Source of the DNA: Enoplosus armatus
Taxonomy: Eukaryota; Chordata; Actinopteri; Centrarchiformes; Enoplosidae
Assembly: GCF_043641665.1 (NCBI RefSeq)
Contig: NC_092198.1
Coordinates: 6,632,501-6,696,500 of the forward strand
Direction: 5' to 3'
DNA: 64,000 nucleotides
Shown: positions 52,542-64,000 of the stretch, one piece after another
How positions within the stretch are numbered: the stretch's first letter is position 1
How the letters are laid out: every line of letters starts with the position of its first letter
Notes under the pieces: model-generated
The model's database searches: none
What the model saw: only the letters and a program-made list of their open reading frames with translations
What the model was told of the DNA's origin: nothing
Translations under genes and position numbers: made by a program

Positions 52542-55500
52542 GCCGCCGCATCGTGCTGGGCTAACGTGTCCGGGGGATACAGAACATCCGAAGGATAGCA
52601 ACACTGCTGAGCCCAAACAAAATCAGCCAGCCCATTAAATGAGGCGTGACTCAGGAATCGTGCGTAATTTCTCTTGATGGTGTCTCAACATGTTTTAAAG
52701 TCATTTATATAACGACGCTGATGATTCACAGAGGAGGCGAGCAGAAATGGAGCAGAAAAAGAGCATATTGACTCTGTTGAGCGTCCCACAAATTATGTGC
52801 CCAAACGTACAGTGGGGCAGTTAGCAGAAGGTCAGCATCATGATGTAAGCTCTGGAGGTCAGCACTGTGACACTGTGGCACCAACAAAGTGAAAGAAAAC
52901 AAGTGTTTCTCTTCTATTCAATTAGCTTTACATCGGCAGCACACAGCTGTAAAAATGTAATTAGAATATTTATCCCCATGTTCCCAACCCTTACGGCCAA
53001 CACTCATACTGTATATTATAACCTTCAGCCTTCTGAACACATCTTTAGTTAAACGTGGAAATAATGAACCACAAATGAAGGATACCACTTAATTCTTGAG
53101 CATTTGTGTGCATGCGTTTGGGAGCATTTACAGGCAAAGTGACAATCATCAGTTTATGTCAGTCCAGCTCATGTGACAACTTAAGGTGACGCTGCAGTCT
53201 CTAGTGTGGTGAAAGTTTCCACAATAAAAGGCTGGAGTCAGCTGCCGTAGAGCAAACTTTATCCTGCTTCTCGAGGAGTCTCCAAGCACGTGCTCGGAGA
53301 AGCCAGGTGGCTTTGCTCAAACCATAGAATCACTGAGTTGGAGATTAAGGAATCGCTGGAATACTCCAACAGCCAGGGATGTCCTGTGTGATTAGAGAGG
53401 CTTAGATGGCAGCCCTGCCACTGGAGATACCAAATCATAGCTTTTTATGCTATTCACTGGGTGATTTCATTCAAAGTGACTTAGAGTACCATGTAGGAAT
53501 AGACTTTTAGCACTGGTTTCCTTCATGGGAATCAGACTCCTGACTATTGAAAAATTGGCCCCAGTCTTTGCATGAAACTATCCAGAAATCTGATGAGTAT
53601 CTGTGGATTTTCAGTCAGCCACTTATCGCTGAATTATGCTAACTTGCTGAAAACTTGTCAGATGAAATGAAGGGGGGGCAGAGAGGTGATGAGGAACCCA
53701 TTAGTTTACAAGGTAGAAGGCCAAAATACCTTTGCAGAGGAGGCTATTTTTACATGATTGCATGGGAGTGTAATTGCAATGCCAATCCTCAGGATTTAGC
53801 AGAGAATTTACAACCAAATATCTCACCACTTTTGGAATAAGTGTGGTAGAGAAGTGTGGATGTGAGATCTGAGGTGGCATACCATATTTGATGCATTTTG
53901 AGGTTACTCACACAGCAATGATGACGCTATTTTGCATGAGCAGCCATGATGTCTGACCTCGGCACCCCATTGGACCTGCACATTACCCTCGTTGTACCAC
54001 CAGGCCTGCTTTTTGATTTGTTGCTTTTCTTGTTATTTAAGGAGTGTAGCCATCATCCTCTATCCTCCTTTGTGCCTGAGACGTACTAATCAATGCAACT
54101 CTGACAAACAACATTATCCGCAACATGCATCAAGTTATTAATAGCAGGGAGCCAATAATATACAGGTGACAAAACATTGATCTTCTGCCATGAATATGAA
54201 ATTAAACACACCAGACATGTTTGCGCATACACGCACACAGCGAATGAACCCATATTTACTTTCAGTCTCTTCAAATATTCAAAACATGGCATGAAAAAAA
54301 ACTTTACCTGTAAAACTGTCTTCAATAGCATGTGATAATTGGCTTCTGTGCAGTGACTGCTATAATAAGCTGTGACTTACCAGCTATAAAAAGCTTTATT
54401 TTCAGACACAATCCTCCCCTTCTCAATTATTCCTTCTCAGTTTTAGAGGGTGCAAGTGGATGTGTATAGAAGTGGATGTTAAAAAAGCAAGCAAAAAGTG
54501 CTGGAGGATTTGTATCTTTGCAAATGAAAGAAGAAGAAAAAAGTCTCCCGGGAAGCTTTATCACTTTCATTTTGCATCTCTGAAGAATTAGACCAAGTTA
54601 AACAGAGCAATGCCACCACAAAGACAGCAGAAAATGATGCCAAGCTGGAGATTTTATAACGGATAGCTTTCACCTCAACGTCATTAAATAATTATCTTGT
54701 TGTAGGTTTAAGAGCTCATGTTTAAAATAGGATGTTCCATCGCTCCAGCCGACAGCTGTTCATATGGAAAGGCTTTTGAAGAATTATTCTCTCAAAATGT
54801 GTACATTGTGGGATCTGTATGTGTGGAAGAATATCTTGCCATGCTAGATCAATTATTCAAGTTTGTTTAGGTCTAACATTTTGAAAGTGGGGTAAACTAT
54901 ATATTTTTGTAGCACGTGTGTCTTGGTAAAGGATTATAAGGACAATTAGGGTTATAAGAACATTAATTGTTATCATATTAGGGTAATATGTACCTGATCA
55001 TTCTCTAAATATCTAAATCAATATTTGATCTAATAGGGGTATTACTCATCTTCATCTTGGATCTATAGGCCTCCAAGCCATTAAGTGCCCACCAAACTGA
55101 GCCTTCCAAGTGTCTGCCTGTCTCTGTAATCCCTAAAAGCAGAGACCCTTTTCAAGTGTGCTGTGAGAAAAGACTTTCCTTCCATCCTCTTCTTCATTTT
55201 CTGTCTCCTGTGCCCTTCCTGTTTTTCCCTCTCACAGGGCTTTACTGGAACAAATCATTAGTAACACATATTGCTGTTTTTCTCTGGGTGAGCCAGGCTA
55301 ATTTTGACACACTCATTATGCCTTCTCTCTCTCGGTCTCCCTTCTCTCTGCCTCGCACAGGCTTTTTCTCTCTTTAAGCCCTGACCTCCCTCTTTCCCTA
55401 GCCGCTGCACACTGGGCCGTGCAATACATCACTGTAAAAGCTGCCTCACTCTCAGGGGTGCCTGGGGTGAAGGCCCTGCTGGGCAGGGGTCGAACCAGGG

Positions 55501-57582
55501 CCACAGACCAATCTCTGTCCAAAGACGGCTAAATCTGAGCCAGATCAGAGGTCTGCTTTCCCGCCAAGAGCCTGCTGAAAGTGGAAGCTCGAACATGCTT
55601 GTATGTTCCTACTTTCTATGTTCCCAAATTTGTGTTCTCCCTCTTACTTGATGTCTTGTCTCTTTGTGTGTTTTCCAATCTTTTTCTCTCTCCTCGCTCC
55701 GTGTCGGACCAGTGCAGGGCATACTTGGAGCCGACTGCAGCGCATGGCAGGAGCAGAAAAAGAGGGAGGGAGGGAGGGAAGCAGATGCTTGTGACAGTGT
55801 GGGGGCAGTAATGAGGGTCCCTACGACGGAGACACAATCAGTAAGGCCTGAACACACAGCCCACTCACGCACACACGCGCAAAACAGAGAGGGAGTAATG
55901 GGCTGGCAAAGGCCTGGGGCCAGTCTCACAGACACACACACACACACACATTCACCACACACTACATGGTGAATAATGAAGAGGGAAATCACCGCCATCA
56001 CTGTCGGCCACTCACTGAGCAGAATAAACCCAGCCAAATGTATATTACCTGCACCATTTTTGTAAAATATTCATTTAGAACAAACAAATATCCAGCCTGG
56101 CCCCGGTGAATCGGCTCAGTATGAAAGTACAGTAAAGGGAGGGGGGGGAAAGGATTTTCTGGCAGGCTCAGCCGTTCTGTCTCATGCCAGGATGGCGCAT
56201 ATGACATCCCTGTGTGTTCCCCAAGCCTGCCTTTAATATGCACGCAAAGCCTTTCAAAATCATTACCCTGCCGATGGGAGATACTTTCATTGTGGCAGAC
56301 ATTTCAGTGAGAAGGAGGTTCGATTCACCAAAGCGAGGACGTAGAGGAGGGAAAACAAACGGTACTTGCCGAGTGTGGGGTTTACGTTGCCGCAGAGACA
56401 TTTCAAGAAGTGGGGCAGAGGAGAGAGCGAGTGCATGTTGAAGCGAACAAGGTTTGAAAATAGCCTGGGATAAAACTGAGACAGCACGGCTGCAAATGTG
56501 CGCACGCACACAGCGCTGCAAAAAAAAGGGCACACGGGCAAAAAGCAAACACGCATAAACAAAGACGCATGCATAAATACATGCACGACACACACTTGCT
56601 CGCCCAAACAGAATGCAATCTCGAGTCTAAATCAGCGGCATGCCTGACAGTTTCAGGTGAGGAGGATTGATTACAATTGATTATGTCACCACAGGAAGTG
56701 GTAAGTTTTTATCTGTCTTCCCTTTTAAGGCCGACAGATCAATCCACTGAGCTTGATTTGGTTAAGATAGCTGTCATGCAGAGGGAAGGACTTACAGAAA
56801 GGGAGATGTTAAATAAATTGATATACACAAAAGACCTCTGCTGTGTAATGTTGTGTCTGATGTGATTCACAACTTGTTCACTCTGCACTGCATCATCGTG
56901 ACCTTTTGAAATTGCTCATTATATTGAGGCTGTGCTTTTTAGGCACAATGATTAACATTTAAATTTTCAACCAAGAGTGCAAAGTTTTGGTTTATGAGGT
57001 TCAGCTGTTTAAGGTAGTATCTATTTTCCCTTGCAAAAAGCAAAGATAAACTGTGCTAAAGACAAACATAAACTGGAGGCAGGACAAGGTCTTGAACCCT
57101 TCTTTTGTTTTCTAAAAAGTTGCCAAGACACCAACCAAGGCCAAGGGAGCACGCTGGCACCATAGCACCATCTAAAGTCTGTCTATTTTTGCGTGTGTGT
57201 GGGCGTGTGTGTGTCAGCTTATGACTTGTATCAGGCATCTCAAGACTGACAGCAGTCACTTTGCATTACACTTACAGTTACAGTGATGTGTTTGACCCTG
57301 GTGTTTATCTTAGCCTCTCCCTTGAAGACATGAACAGACAGTGACACAGTTACAGCCGCATACACAGACTCACAGACACAAAAAAATGCACACATGCACG
57401 CACATTCACTATTACACACACTTTCCTGATCCCTGCTTGACGCCTGGGAGACAATTTGAAACGGTGGGTCCGTGGACGATCAGCCCTCTGCTGTAATTGG
57501 GTCCCTTGTCACCCAGCAAATTCATGTCAGCATTGGTCACATGGGATACTAATCTAAATGGCATCAGTGTCCTACTTTGTGC
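52541..57582. other. intron, no gene seen
   Basis: Unique sequence; CT-rich at 55160-55400. A B-box-like GGTTCGACCCC on the minus strand at about 55487-55497 has no A-box partner, so no tRNA is called. The 55580-56640 part has many small overlapping frames, none with a domain. Confidence 0.45.
55931..55950. repeat. (AC)10 microsatellite
   Basis: Short AC tract in CA-rich surroundings. Confidence 0.8.
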
Positions 57583-57610
57583 ATGTGTGTGTGTGTGTGT
57601 GTGTGTGAGT
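57583..57610. repeat. (TG)n microsatellite
   Basis: TG repeat grading into TGAGTGTGAGAG and a purine-rich stretch to about 57640. Confidence 0.9.
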
Positions 57611-60164
57611 GTGAGAGGGAGAGAAAGAAAGAGGAAGCTATGGAAAGCAAAAAAGGTGTGGTAACTTTGAGAAGCAAAGTGAGAGGCTGCTTGTAAATTA
57701 TGTGCTGGGCTGTCACTGGGCTACACTGGACACTGTGTTCCAGCTGTGAATATGACAACTGAACATGCAGTCTGTGTTTGCTTTAGTTTCTAAGAGGTGA
57801 GTATAGAGGGATATCAATGTTCTGGACGAATAATATCCTGCTCCTGATTATGTTAATTTTCCTCACCAAACTTTAACAACTGGGTGACATTTGAAACTTC
57901 AGATCACTCATAGTATTTTAAACATGGAAACGCTGCATAGCCAGGAAGCAAACTGGGCATCATTAAAAAAAATTCCAAATAAAAGTGAGTGCAAAGACTG
58001 CCAAGGGGTGGTGAGCTGCCACTGAGAAAGTGTGAGTAATAAATATGTGTGTTTGTGACTTTAGCGCACACATTTATCAATGTCATTTTTTTAACCAGCT
58101 AATCGTTAACGAAACATGCTGGTGGTGCATCCCAGGCTGTGTGTATTCCTGATTTCCAATGCGACTTATTAGCGCCCAGATAATGTTTTAAATCCAAAGA
58201 GCCACGTCAAAGCTCAATGTGGTCAGGCTTGCATATTTGAACAGCAATCTGCAGGTAAGAAAAATGTGGGCAAGCTGGTGGATTACGTTGTGGTTAGTCC
58301 CAACCTTCCTGCCACAGCAGTGCTAAAACCCACCGGTGTTAGCTTTATAATTAGGCCAATAATCCTGTTGCAACGGCCATTTCCTGACCGGCGCCTTTGT
58401 ACATCACAATATCTTTCAAGGGAATGTCTGAACAAGGTGATGAGGGGATGAATTCAGAGTGCAGAGAGTAAGAAGGATAAGGACTTACTACAGCATGTCA
58501 GAGTGCTGTTATGTGAAATTAATCAACAACCCTTGAGCAAATCAGAATTACACATTCATCCAGGCCATTGTATAATGAATATAAACGATGACCTTTTGAG
58601 AGCTGGGGTTTTTTTTCATGTCATGTTTCCTCAAGTAGGCTGACGATGAGCCACTTTGTTTGAAATACTACTAAAATATGGAACTAGTGAATTGTATTTT
58701 TAAAAAGGTAACGTCCACTTAGATCACAGGAAAGATAACAGAAGCTTTACAAAGAGAGAGCAGAGAGTAGTAAAGAGGCAGAAGCCGTACTAACCAAACC
58801 TTAAATCCTTAGTGAAGCTGCAGAAAGGACACTGCAATACTCGTGTTTTCACTAATAAGGTACTACAATGATGATAGCTTAATGTTAAATAGTAAAAACG
58901 AGACAATAAAGCATATATACAGGATAACCCTAAAACTGTGCAACACCATATGCAACAGTGCCATCAACGGTTTCATTGCAGTGATACAGTTGAGGATCAT
59001 TTGGATCATGGGCATTTTAAGGATAACATATAATTATAGTTCATGATGCACTTCTGCTAAAGAAAACAAATCAAATATGTATAAAATGTTAGGGTACGAT
59101 CATAGGATTAAGATTGAGAGTGTAACATCTCCATCTGTGATCCACTGTCAATAGAGATCGAGCAATGTAGATTGTTTATGATATGTTGCACCTGTCTGCA
59201 CTTCAGACAGCAGTAGGATGATCAAAGATGGCTCCTATGGAGGCAGGTGGGAAATCTGTAGGCTGTGGTTGGAAACTCCGAGAGCAAGTTAGTACAATCT
59301 ACCGTGAAAGTCTGCGAGTACCATCTGTGGGGGGGGGGGGGGGGGGGCTAAGTGATGAACTGGGAAGCTGCTGACACAATAATTGCAGGCATCTCACAAT
59401 GAGGCTGAGAAAATGGAATAAAAAAAGGAGTGTGAAGCAAAGTGGTAGAAAGTCGGGATGGACAGAGAGAAAGAGAGGCGGAAAACTTTGAGTGAGAGGT
59501 CGATAATTATCAGGAGGAGAACATTAAGCGCAGCACTGAGCATTTGGTCTTTCTCGGCTTTAAACACTGCACTAATACAGTGTTTGGTCAGACGTCAGCA
59601 TCGCGACATGCGTCATTCCCAGCCTGAGTGTGTGTTTGAGCCACCTAAACACCTTCAGTGCGTACTAGAAAATGATGCAATTACTGTACAGTCATGTCAA
59701 AGTAATTTATTTAACTTCCAACAAATAACTAAGACTTTTTCTGGCTACTTATTTTTGGTGGCAGGGCAAAGAAAAAGTACACTGAAGTACTCCTGACTAC
59801 AGCCTGCAGGATGGTGGACTCAACTGTCTCATCCCGTCCATGTACATGTCTTTGTTAGCAACAAAAGGATACTCTGTGCGTGTTAAACAACCAACCTTGC
59901 TCTCTCAACGAACATCTATAAAACAATGAATACATTAAACTTGACATTATCCGAATTTGATCCATTGTCCAATACAATTTGAAAAGTTTCAGTAAATGTT
60001 TCAGTCGTGTGTGGGGACCAAGCAGGAAGTTGGCCGGAGCTGGAGGAAGTCTCTAATGCACAACATCTTAACCGGCTCAGCCAGAGAAGGACGCTGAAAG
60101 CCATCTTTTAACATGGTATCCAGTTCTATTAATACACGTGTCAAATGCATCCCTTACCATGCAT
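57611..60164. other. intron, no gene seen
   Basis: AT-rich unique sequence with the G19 run at 59329. Nothing recognised. Confidence 0.45.
59329..59347. repeat. G19 homopolymer
   Basis: Nineteen consecutive G, the longest G run here; length probably approximate. Confidence 0.95.
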
Positions 60165-60370
60165 TTAAATGGTAAATGGCCCTGGACTTAGAGAGCTTTT
60201 CTTACTTATCCTAAAAGGCCTTTACAATTTGTAAAAAACACACACAGGGCTGTGATGAAAGACACTAACCTAACCATCAGGAGCTTCAGTGTCTTTTTTT
60301 AAGGACACTTTGACATGTGAACAAGATGATCCGGGATTCGATCAATGGACGATCGATAGCTCCAGAGCAG
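60165..60370 (-). mobile_element. teleost SINE-like repeat with tRNA-type B-box remnant
   Basis: In the plus reading the order is GGTAAATGGCCCTGGACTTA, AGAGCTTTTCT, GGCCTTTACAATTTG, ATCAGGAGC, TTCAGTGTCTT, AAGGACACTTTGACATGTGA, then GGGATTCGATCAATGGACGA. This is the same order as a very common fish repeat whose plus version has GGTTCGATCCC. Here it lies on the minus strand and is clearly old, with many substitutions. Confidence 0.7.
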
Positions 60371-62230
60371 CTAAGAAATTGACCTTAAGATGAGATTGTT
60401 TTGTCAACTACTGTTTCCATTCAATCTTATTATAGTCACCTATAAACACATTTCTTTTCCAGCCACATAGGAGAGGATGCTATGTTATCTTAATTACAGT
60501 TCAAACATAGTCATGGAATTAACCATTTAGCCAACTGTGCAATAAATCTACATACTTCAAGGATATTTTGCACATATGAAAGCTGCTGTAGGAGGACTAG
60601 CAGGTATTTCAGGGTTACAAAACAGCAGGAGGTGGGGCCCTCAAATGGTCAGGTGGGCGGGAGCAGACGTCCAACTCTTCCCACGGGTTGAACTCAGGCG
60701 CGTGTCAGAGAGAGTGGACTGCCTGTTCTCTTTTGAAATAAAAATGTCAGAGGTAATTGCCTCTGAAATGCCTTCAACTGATGAAAACCATCAGTTTCAC
60801 CTGATGGAGGCTGTGGACATGTTGGCCTGCTCCTTCAGCTCTTCAGACGCAGCTCAGGGTTCTTCTGCTGAGAGCCCATTAATGGTTCAAATTAATGGCT
60901 GTAAGCTTTCAAACTGTGCAATTTTAACTTTTTTAACTCGAAGGGCCGAATCCCTTCATTCAACAACCTTCCAATTATTGACCTCACTATGGCAACTGAA
61001 CTCCATGACATTACTGCCCTTGGACACACCTATACCGTCTAATTGTAAAACCAGATGCTGGAAATTACCTGAAAAGGGACAGTGTGACCCATGTAAAAGC
61101 CTGCTTCTAAGGTAGGAGTGTTAAAAGGTGTCTTTCAGTAGACATCAGACATACAGTTACTTATTATCAAGTCTGTCTAGGTCTGGCACTTGTTGTAATG
61201 CAGTCAGAGACACAGTTAGATCGACTTCTGGTTTGAGATGAACACAAGCAGAGGTTGATAGATCCAATGCTCCTTGTTTCTGATGAAGTACCCTCCTATA
61301 AGTGCTGTACAGAGGAGAGCTTTATCCTTTGTAGTCTGCTCTGAGTGGTTTAGCTCCCTACCGGTGATGACTACCTTTCAGCCTCACTGCTGAGAGACAA
61401 AAGAAAGAAAAGAGGGAGAGAAGGGGAGCGCAAAGAGAACAATAGACCGATAGAATGAGACCAACTCACCTCATCTAAATTGGTGTTGCGAAGCCACAGA
61501 AGGGAGGGGGTCATTGTATGTACTCGCTGGTGCAATTGAGTGCAGAGTGGGAATGACAAATTATTTGTATTTGTGTGGCCTTTCAAAACCAAAATATAGA
61601 TTTAAACACATTGTCCTGACAATATGTAGTTGTTTTCACACTGTGATAACATGATGCTACAGGAGAAACGGTTAAAGGAAAAGCTAACTTCACTGTCTGT
61701 GCTTAAATACCAGAGCAAAAACAAAAACAGTGACAGGTAAGAAAGACGATGTAAGAGACACGTACGAAAGAAAAAAGAGAGCAAAAGAAAACATGCATGT
61801 GAGCTGCACTTACTCAAGACATGTTCCTGCCCAAAACCCTGAAGTTCAGGCGAGGCGTTCGAGGTATTGATTGGGTGATTTGTATGTGTTGCCGGCGTTC
61901 CTGAAATGTGTCTAGGAACATGTGTTGATGGATGTGTCTGTGGCTGGGCTCTCAGCCTGTGAGGGCCAGGGTGGGTGCTGGGAACGCTCTGACAGCCTCA
62001 AGGTTACCCGCCTGGCACCAAAACAGATGGATGCCCCTCATCGTAACTGTCTGTAATGTTTTCAACTCAATCATTTCCTCCCTCTCCTGCTCCATACAAC
62101 ATCTCTCTCATTCGCTCACCGAGGCAGTGGAAGTCATGATTTTATTTATCACGCCAGGAGAACTTCCACATTGTCTCCTGGGTGCAACAACTACAACATA
62201 GGGTTGTTAACTATTATGTTCTCGGTCTGT
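60371..62230. other. intron, with the longest open frame in the window
   Basis: 60576-61115 (+) is open for 179 codons after an ATG. The translation has no domain, signal or membrane segment I recognise and no convincing splice context. In 64 kb, one frame of this length is near what chance allows. It may be chance or a fragment of an unrecognised repeat. Confidence 0.4.
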
Positions 62231-62465
62231 GTTAAAGGAATGGGTGAACTTTTTTTTTTATTCTGTTGTTTTATGAAGCTGGGGTCATTACCTGTTAAGC
62301 ATAGCTTAGTATAAAGTTTGGAAGCAGGGGAAAACAGCTAGCTCTCCACTCCACTGTTCTCCACCAACATTACATTTGGTCATTTGATCCATTTTATTCA
62401 ATAAAAATATTGAATAGTGCGGCTTTAAGTCAACTACCAAGAAATAATCCTGCTATAAGACTAAT
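62231..62465 (+). mobile_element. second, degenerate copy of the 28.7-kb foldback family
   Basis: It starts GTTAAAGGAATGGGTGAACT and contains ATAGCTTAGTATAAAGTTTGGAAGCAGGGG, the same order of motifs as the left arm at 28.7 kb. Further on, CCAAGAAATAATCCTGCTATAA matches the inner part of the family. It is heavily decayed and no matching right arm was found, so it may be truncated. Confidence 0.6.
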
Positions 62466-63446
62466 GGCCCAGAAATACAGCAATATATTCACATGTGAAA
62501 ATAAAAATAAATGATCCAAAAATATGGAAAACTGCACATTTCTTCAACACACCCATTTATGAGGAGTAACATCTCCCACTCTTCTCCCCCATCTTTTTAG
62601 CCATTTTACATTCTCTTTCTTCTGGCCCTGGGGCATTTAGGCTCCACAGCACCGCGTATATCCAATTATGCTGCGGCTCTGAGCACGGCGGTGACACATC
62701 GATTGACACAAGTGACATCCAGTCTTATCACAGTGACATGATGCAGTGCTGGGCAAGCATCATTAGCCTGATCAGCCAATAGTGGGGCAGCTCGTTAGAC
62801 CCCCAAGGGCTGGACATGCAGCTCTGGTTATAATACAGATATCATAAGACAAGGAAGAGCAGTGATAAAGTGATGGGGAGAGGAAGAGAGATTATAAACC
62901 TTGGAGGGACAACTTCATGTTTCTGCGCTCTTGTGTATGTATGTCTTTCGGGCAATTCCCCTGGATTGATGTGGGGCAATTACGGATTTCCCACGGATTA
63001 GCCACAGCTGCACAACAACAGGAGTCGTTTCCTCAAAGCAGCAAACCTCCCTCATCCAAAACATGTACCTCTGTGACAATACGGCAACTGCCAAATCTTT
63101 AAGCGGTTGTTTAAGCCACCTGGTCATGTGATGCCTCAGTCATGTGGGCATTTCTAGTTAACATAATAGCCTCATCTACTACAACAAAGAGAGTGAGATC
63201 ATTTCAAAGTGTGCTTTTGGGATAGGTTGTGCCCTGAGGACAGAGCATTCTCTATGGAACTCTTTTGGCCCATTTCCGATCTACCTGTGGTATTTATAGG
63301 CAAATGTTCTCATATTTCTATGCTCCACTTATAAGCCCTTTTTAGCCAAAAGGTACATTCACATACTGTTTGAAAACTTTCTACGAGCTTTTGAAAGAAG
63401 AAAACCAAGAAAGTATCTATTTCTCCCTGTTTAGTGCTCTCCTTCC
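62466..63446. other. intron, no gene seen
   Basis: Unique sequence. 62635-62815 is repeat-free with retained CpGs (ACCGCGTATATCCAATTATG, CACGGCGGTGACACATCGAT) and may be a conserved element. The left end of the L2 copy may begin within the last 80 bases. Confidence 0.4.
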
Positions 63447-64000
63447 AGCACAGAAACAGCCCTCCTCTAAGTCACCAAAGACCTCCTCCTCTCCTTCGAC
63501 TCTGGTCACCTCAGCATTCTCATCATCCTCGACCTCAGTGCAGCTTTCGACACCGTCCAACCAACCACACCATTCTTCCCTCCCACCTTGAATCTTCCCT
63601 CAACATCACTGGTACTGCCCTCTCCTGGCTAAAGTCGTATCTCAAAAACAGACAACAGTTTATTAGCATCAACAACTGCACCTCCTCCACCGCTTGTCTG
63701 TCCCAAGGCGTCCCCCAGGGTTCGGTGCTTGGTCTCCTCCTTTTCATCCTCTACATGCTCCCCCTTGGCAGTATCATACGGCATCATGGTCTCCACTTCC
63801 ACTGCTACGCCGATGACGTCCAGCTCTACATCTCCACTGAACCTATCACCACTGCAACCCACTCTACTCTGACCAACTGCCTCACTGAAATTAAATCATG
63901 GATGCAAGCCAACTTCCTCAAACTAAACCATGTCAAATCAGACATCGGCCCCAAATCCCTCATCAAAACCACTCCAGGCTGGGTCACTGGCTCCCTGTCC
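63447..64000 (+). mobile_element. L2-type non-LTR retrotransposon, broken reverse transcriptase fragment
   Basis: Translation gives reverse transcriptase motifs in order: STETALL, then LDLSAAFDTV (from about 63513), LSWLKSYLKNRQQF, QGVPQGSVLG, and HCYADDVQLYIS with the catalytic YADD at 63806-63817. These are typical of the L2 clade of LINEs in fish. The copy is dead: an in-frame TAA at 63468-63470, a frameshift at about 63555-63566 (frame changes between DTV and the LESSLNITG region), and V in place of the usual T after YADD. After the NFLKLN region the sequence jumps to bases resembling the distal HWLPV motif (63988-63999), suggesting an internal deletion. The left boundary is uncertain and may extend to about 63370; the element runs off the right edge. 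Confidence 0.85.

Noticed and set aside
55485..55500. B-box-like GGTTCGACCCC on the minus strand (tRNA or SINE)
   Set aside because: No A-box or tRNA fold at the right distance and no SINE tail.

Overview
This window looks like ordinary intronic DNA from a teleost fish, most likely a percomorph. Three things point there: very long CA/GA microsatellites, many interspersed repeats of kinds common in teleost genomes (tRNA-derived SINEs, an L2-type LINE, a hAT-like MITE, a foldback element with long inverted ends), and no dense coding sequence. There are no operons, CRISPR arrays, phage genes or RNA genes that I can support. Family assignments are from recognition, not from a database search.

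The one protein-coding segment I can defend is on the minus strand at 17439-17697. It encodes 86 residues: a signal peptide, a serine run, a proline-rich stretch, then VSIYRSPASLRAGH, and it stops at a good GTGAGT splice donor in phase 1. The ending matches the beta-neurexin-specific first exon (mammalian beta-neurexins 1 and 3 read IYRSP(A/V)SLRGGHAG at this point). I therefore read the window as the inside of a neurexin gene transcribed right to left. DNA above about 18.5 kb would be the large alpha-neurexin intron upstream of the beta promoter, and DNA below 17438 the intron that follows the beta exon. I found no LNS or EGF exon elsewhere. The paralog (nrxn1, 2 or 3) is unresolved.

Layout: 1-17 kb is intron with microsatellites and several homeobox-site-rich, conserved-looking blocks; 17.4-18.8 kb is the beta exon, its 5' flank and an 84-bp GA tract; 19-31 kb is repeat-rich (tRNA SINE at 22.7 kb, composite repeat at 25.2-25.9 kb, foldback element at 28.7-29.1 kb); 31-45 kb is mostly unique sequence with a 120-bp CA tract at 43.5 kb; a hAT-like MITE of about 800 bp lies at 45.4-46.2 kb; 46-60 kb is unique sequence with one medium-copy repeat at 51.1 kb; 60-64 kb has a second SINE, a second copy of the foldback family, and a broken L2-type reverse transcriptase running off the right edge.

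Most open reading frames in the window are chance or low-complexity frames. The most interesting result is the beta-neurexin first exon with an unusual, histidine-poor N-terminal region. Further targets are several CpG-rich or AT-rich conserved-looking islands in the surrounding introns that could be neurexin regulatory elements.
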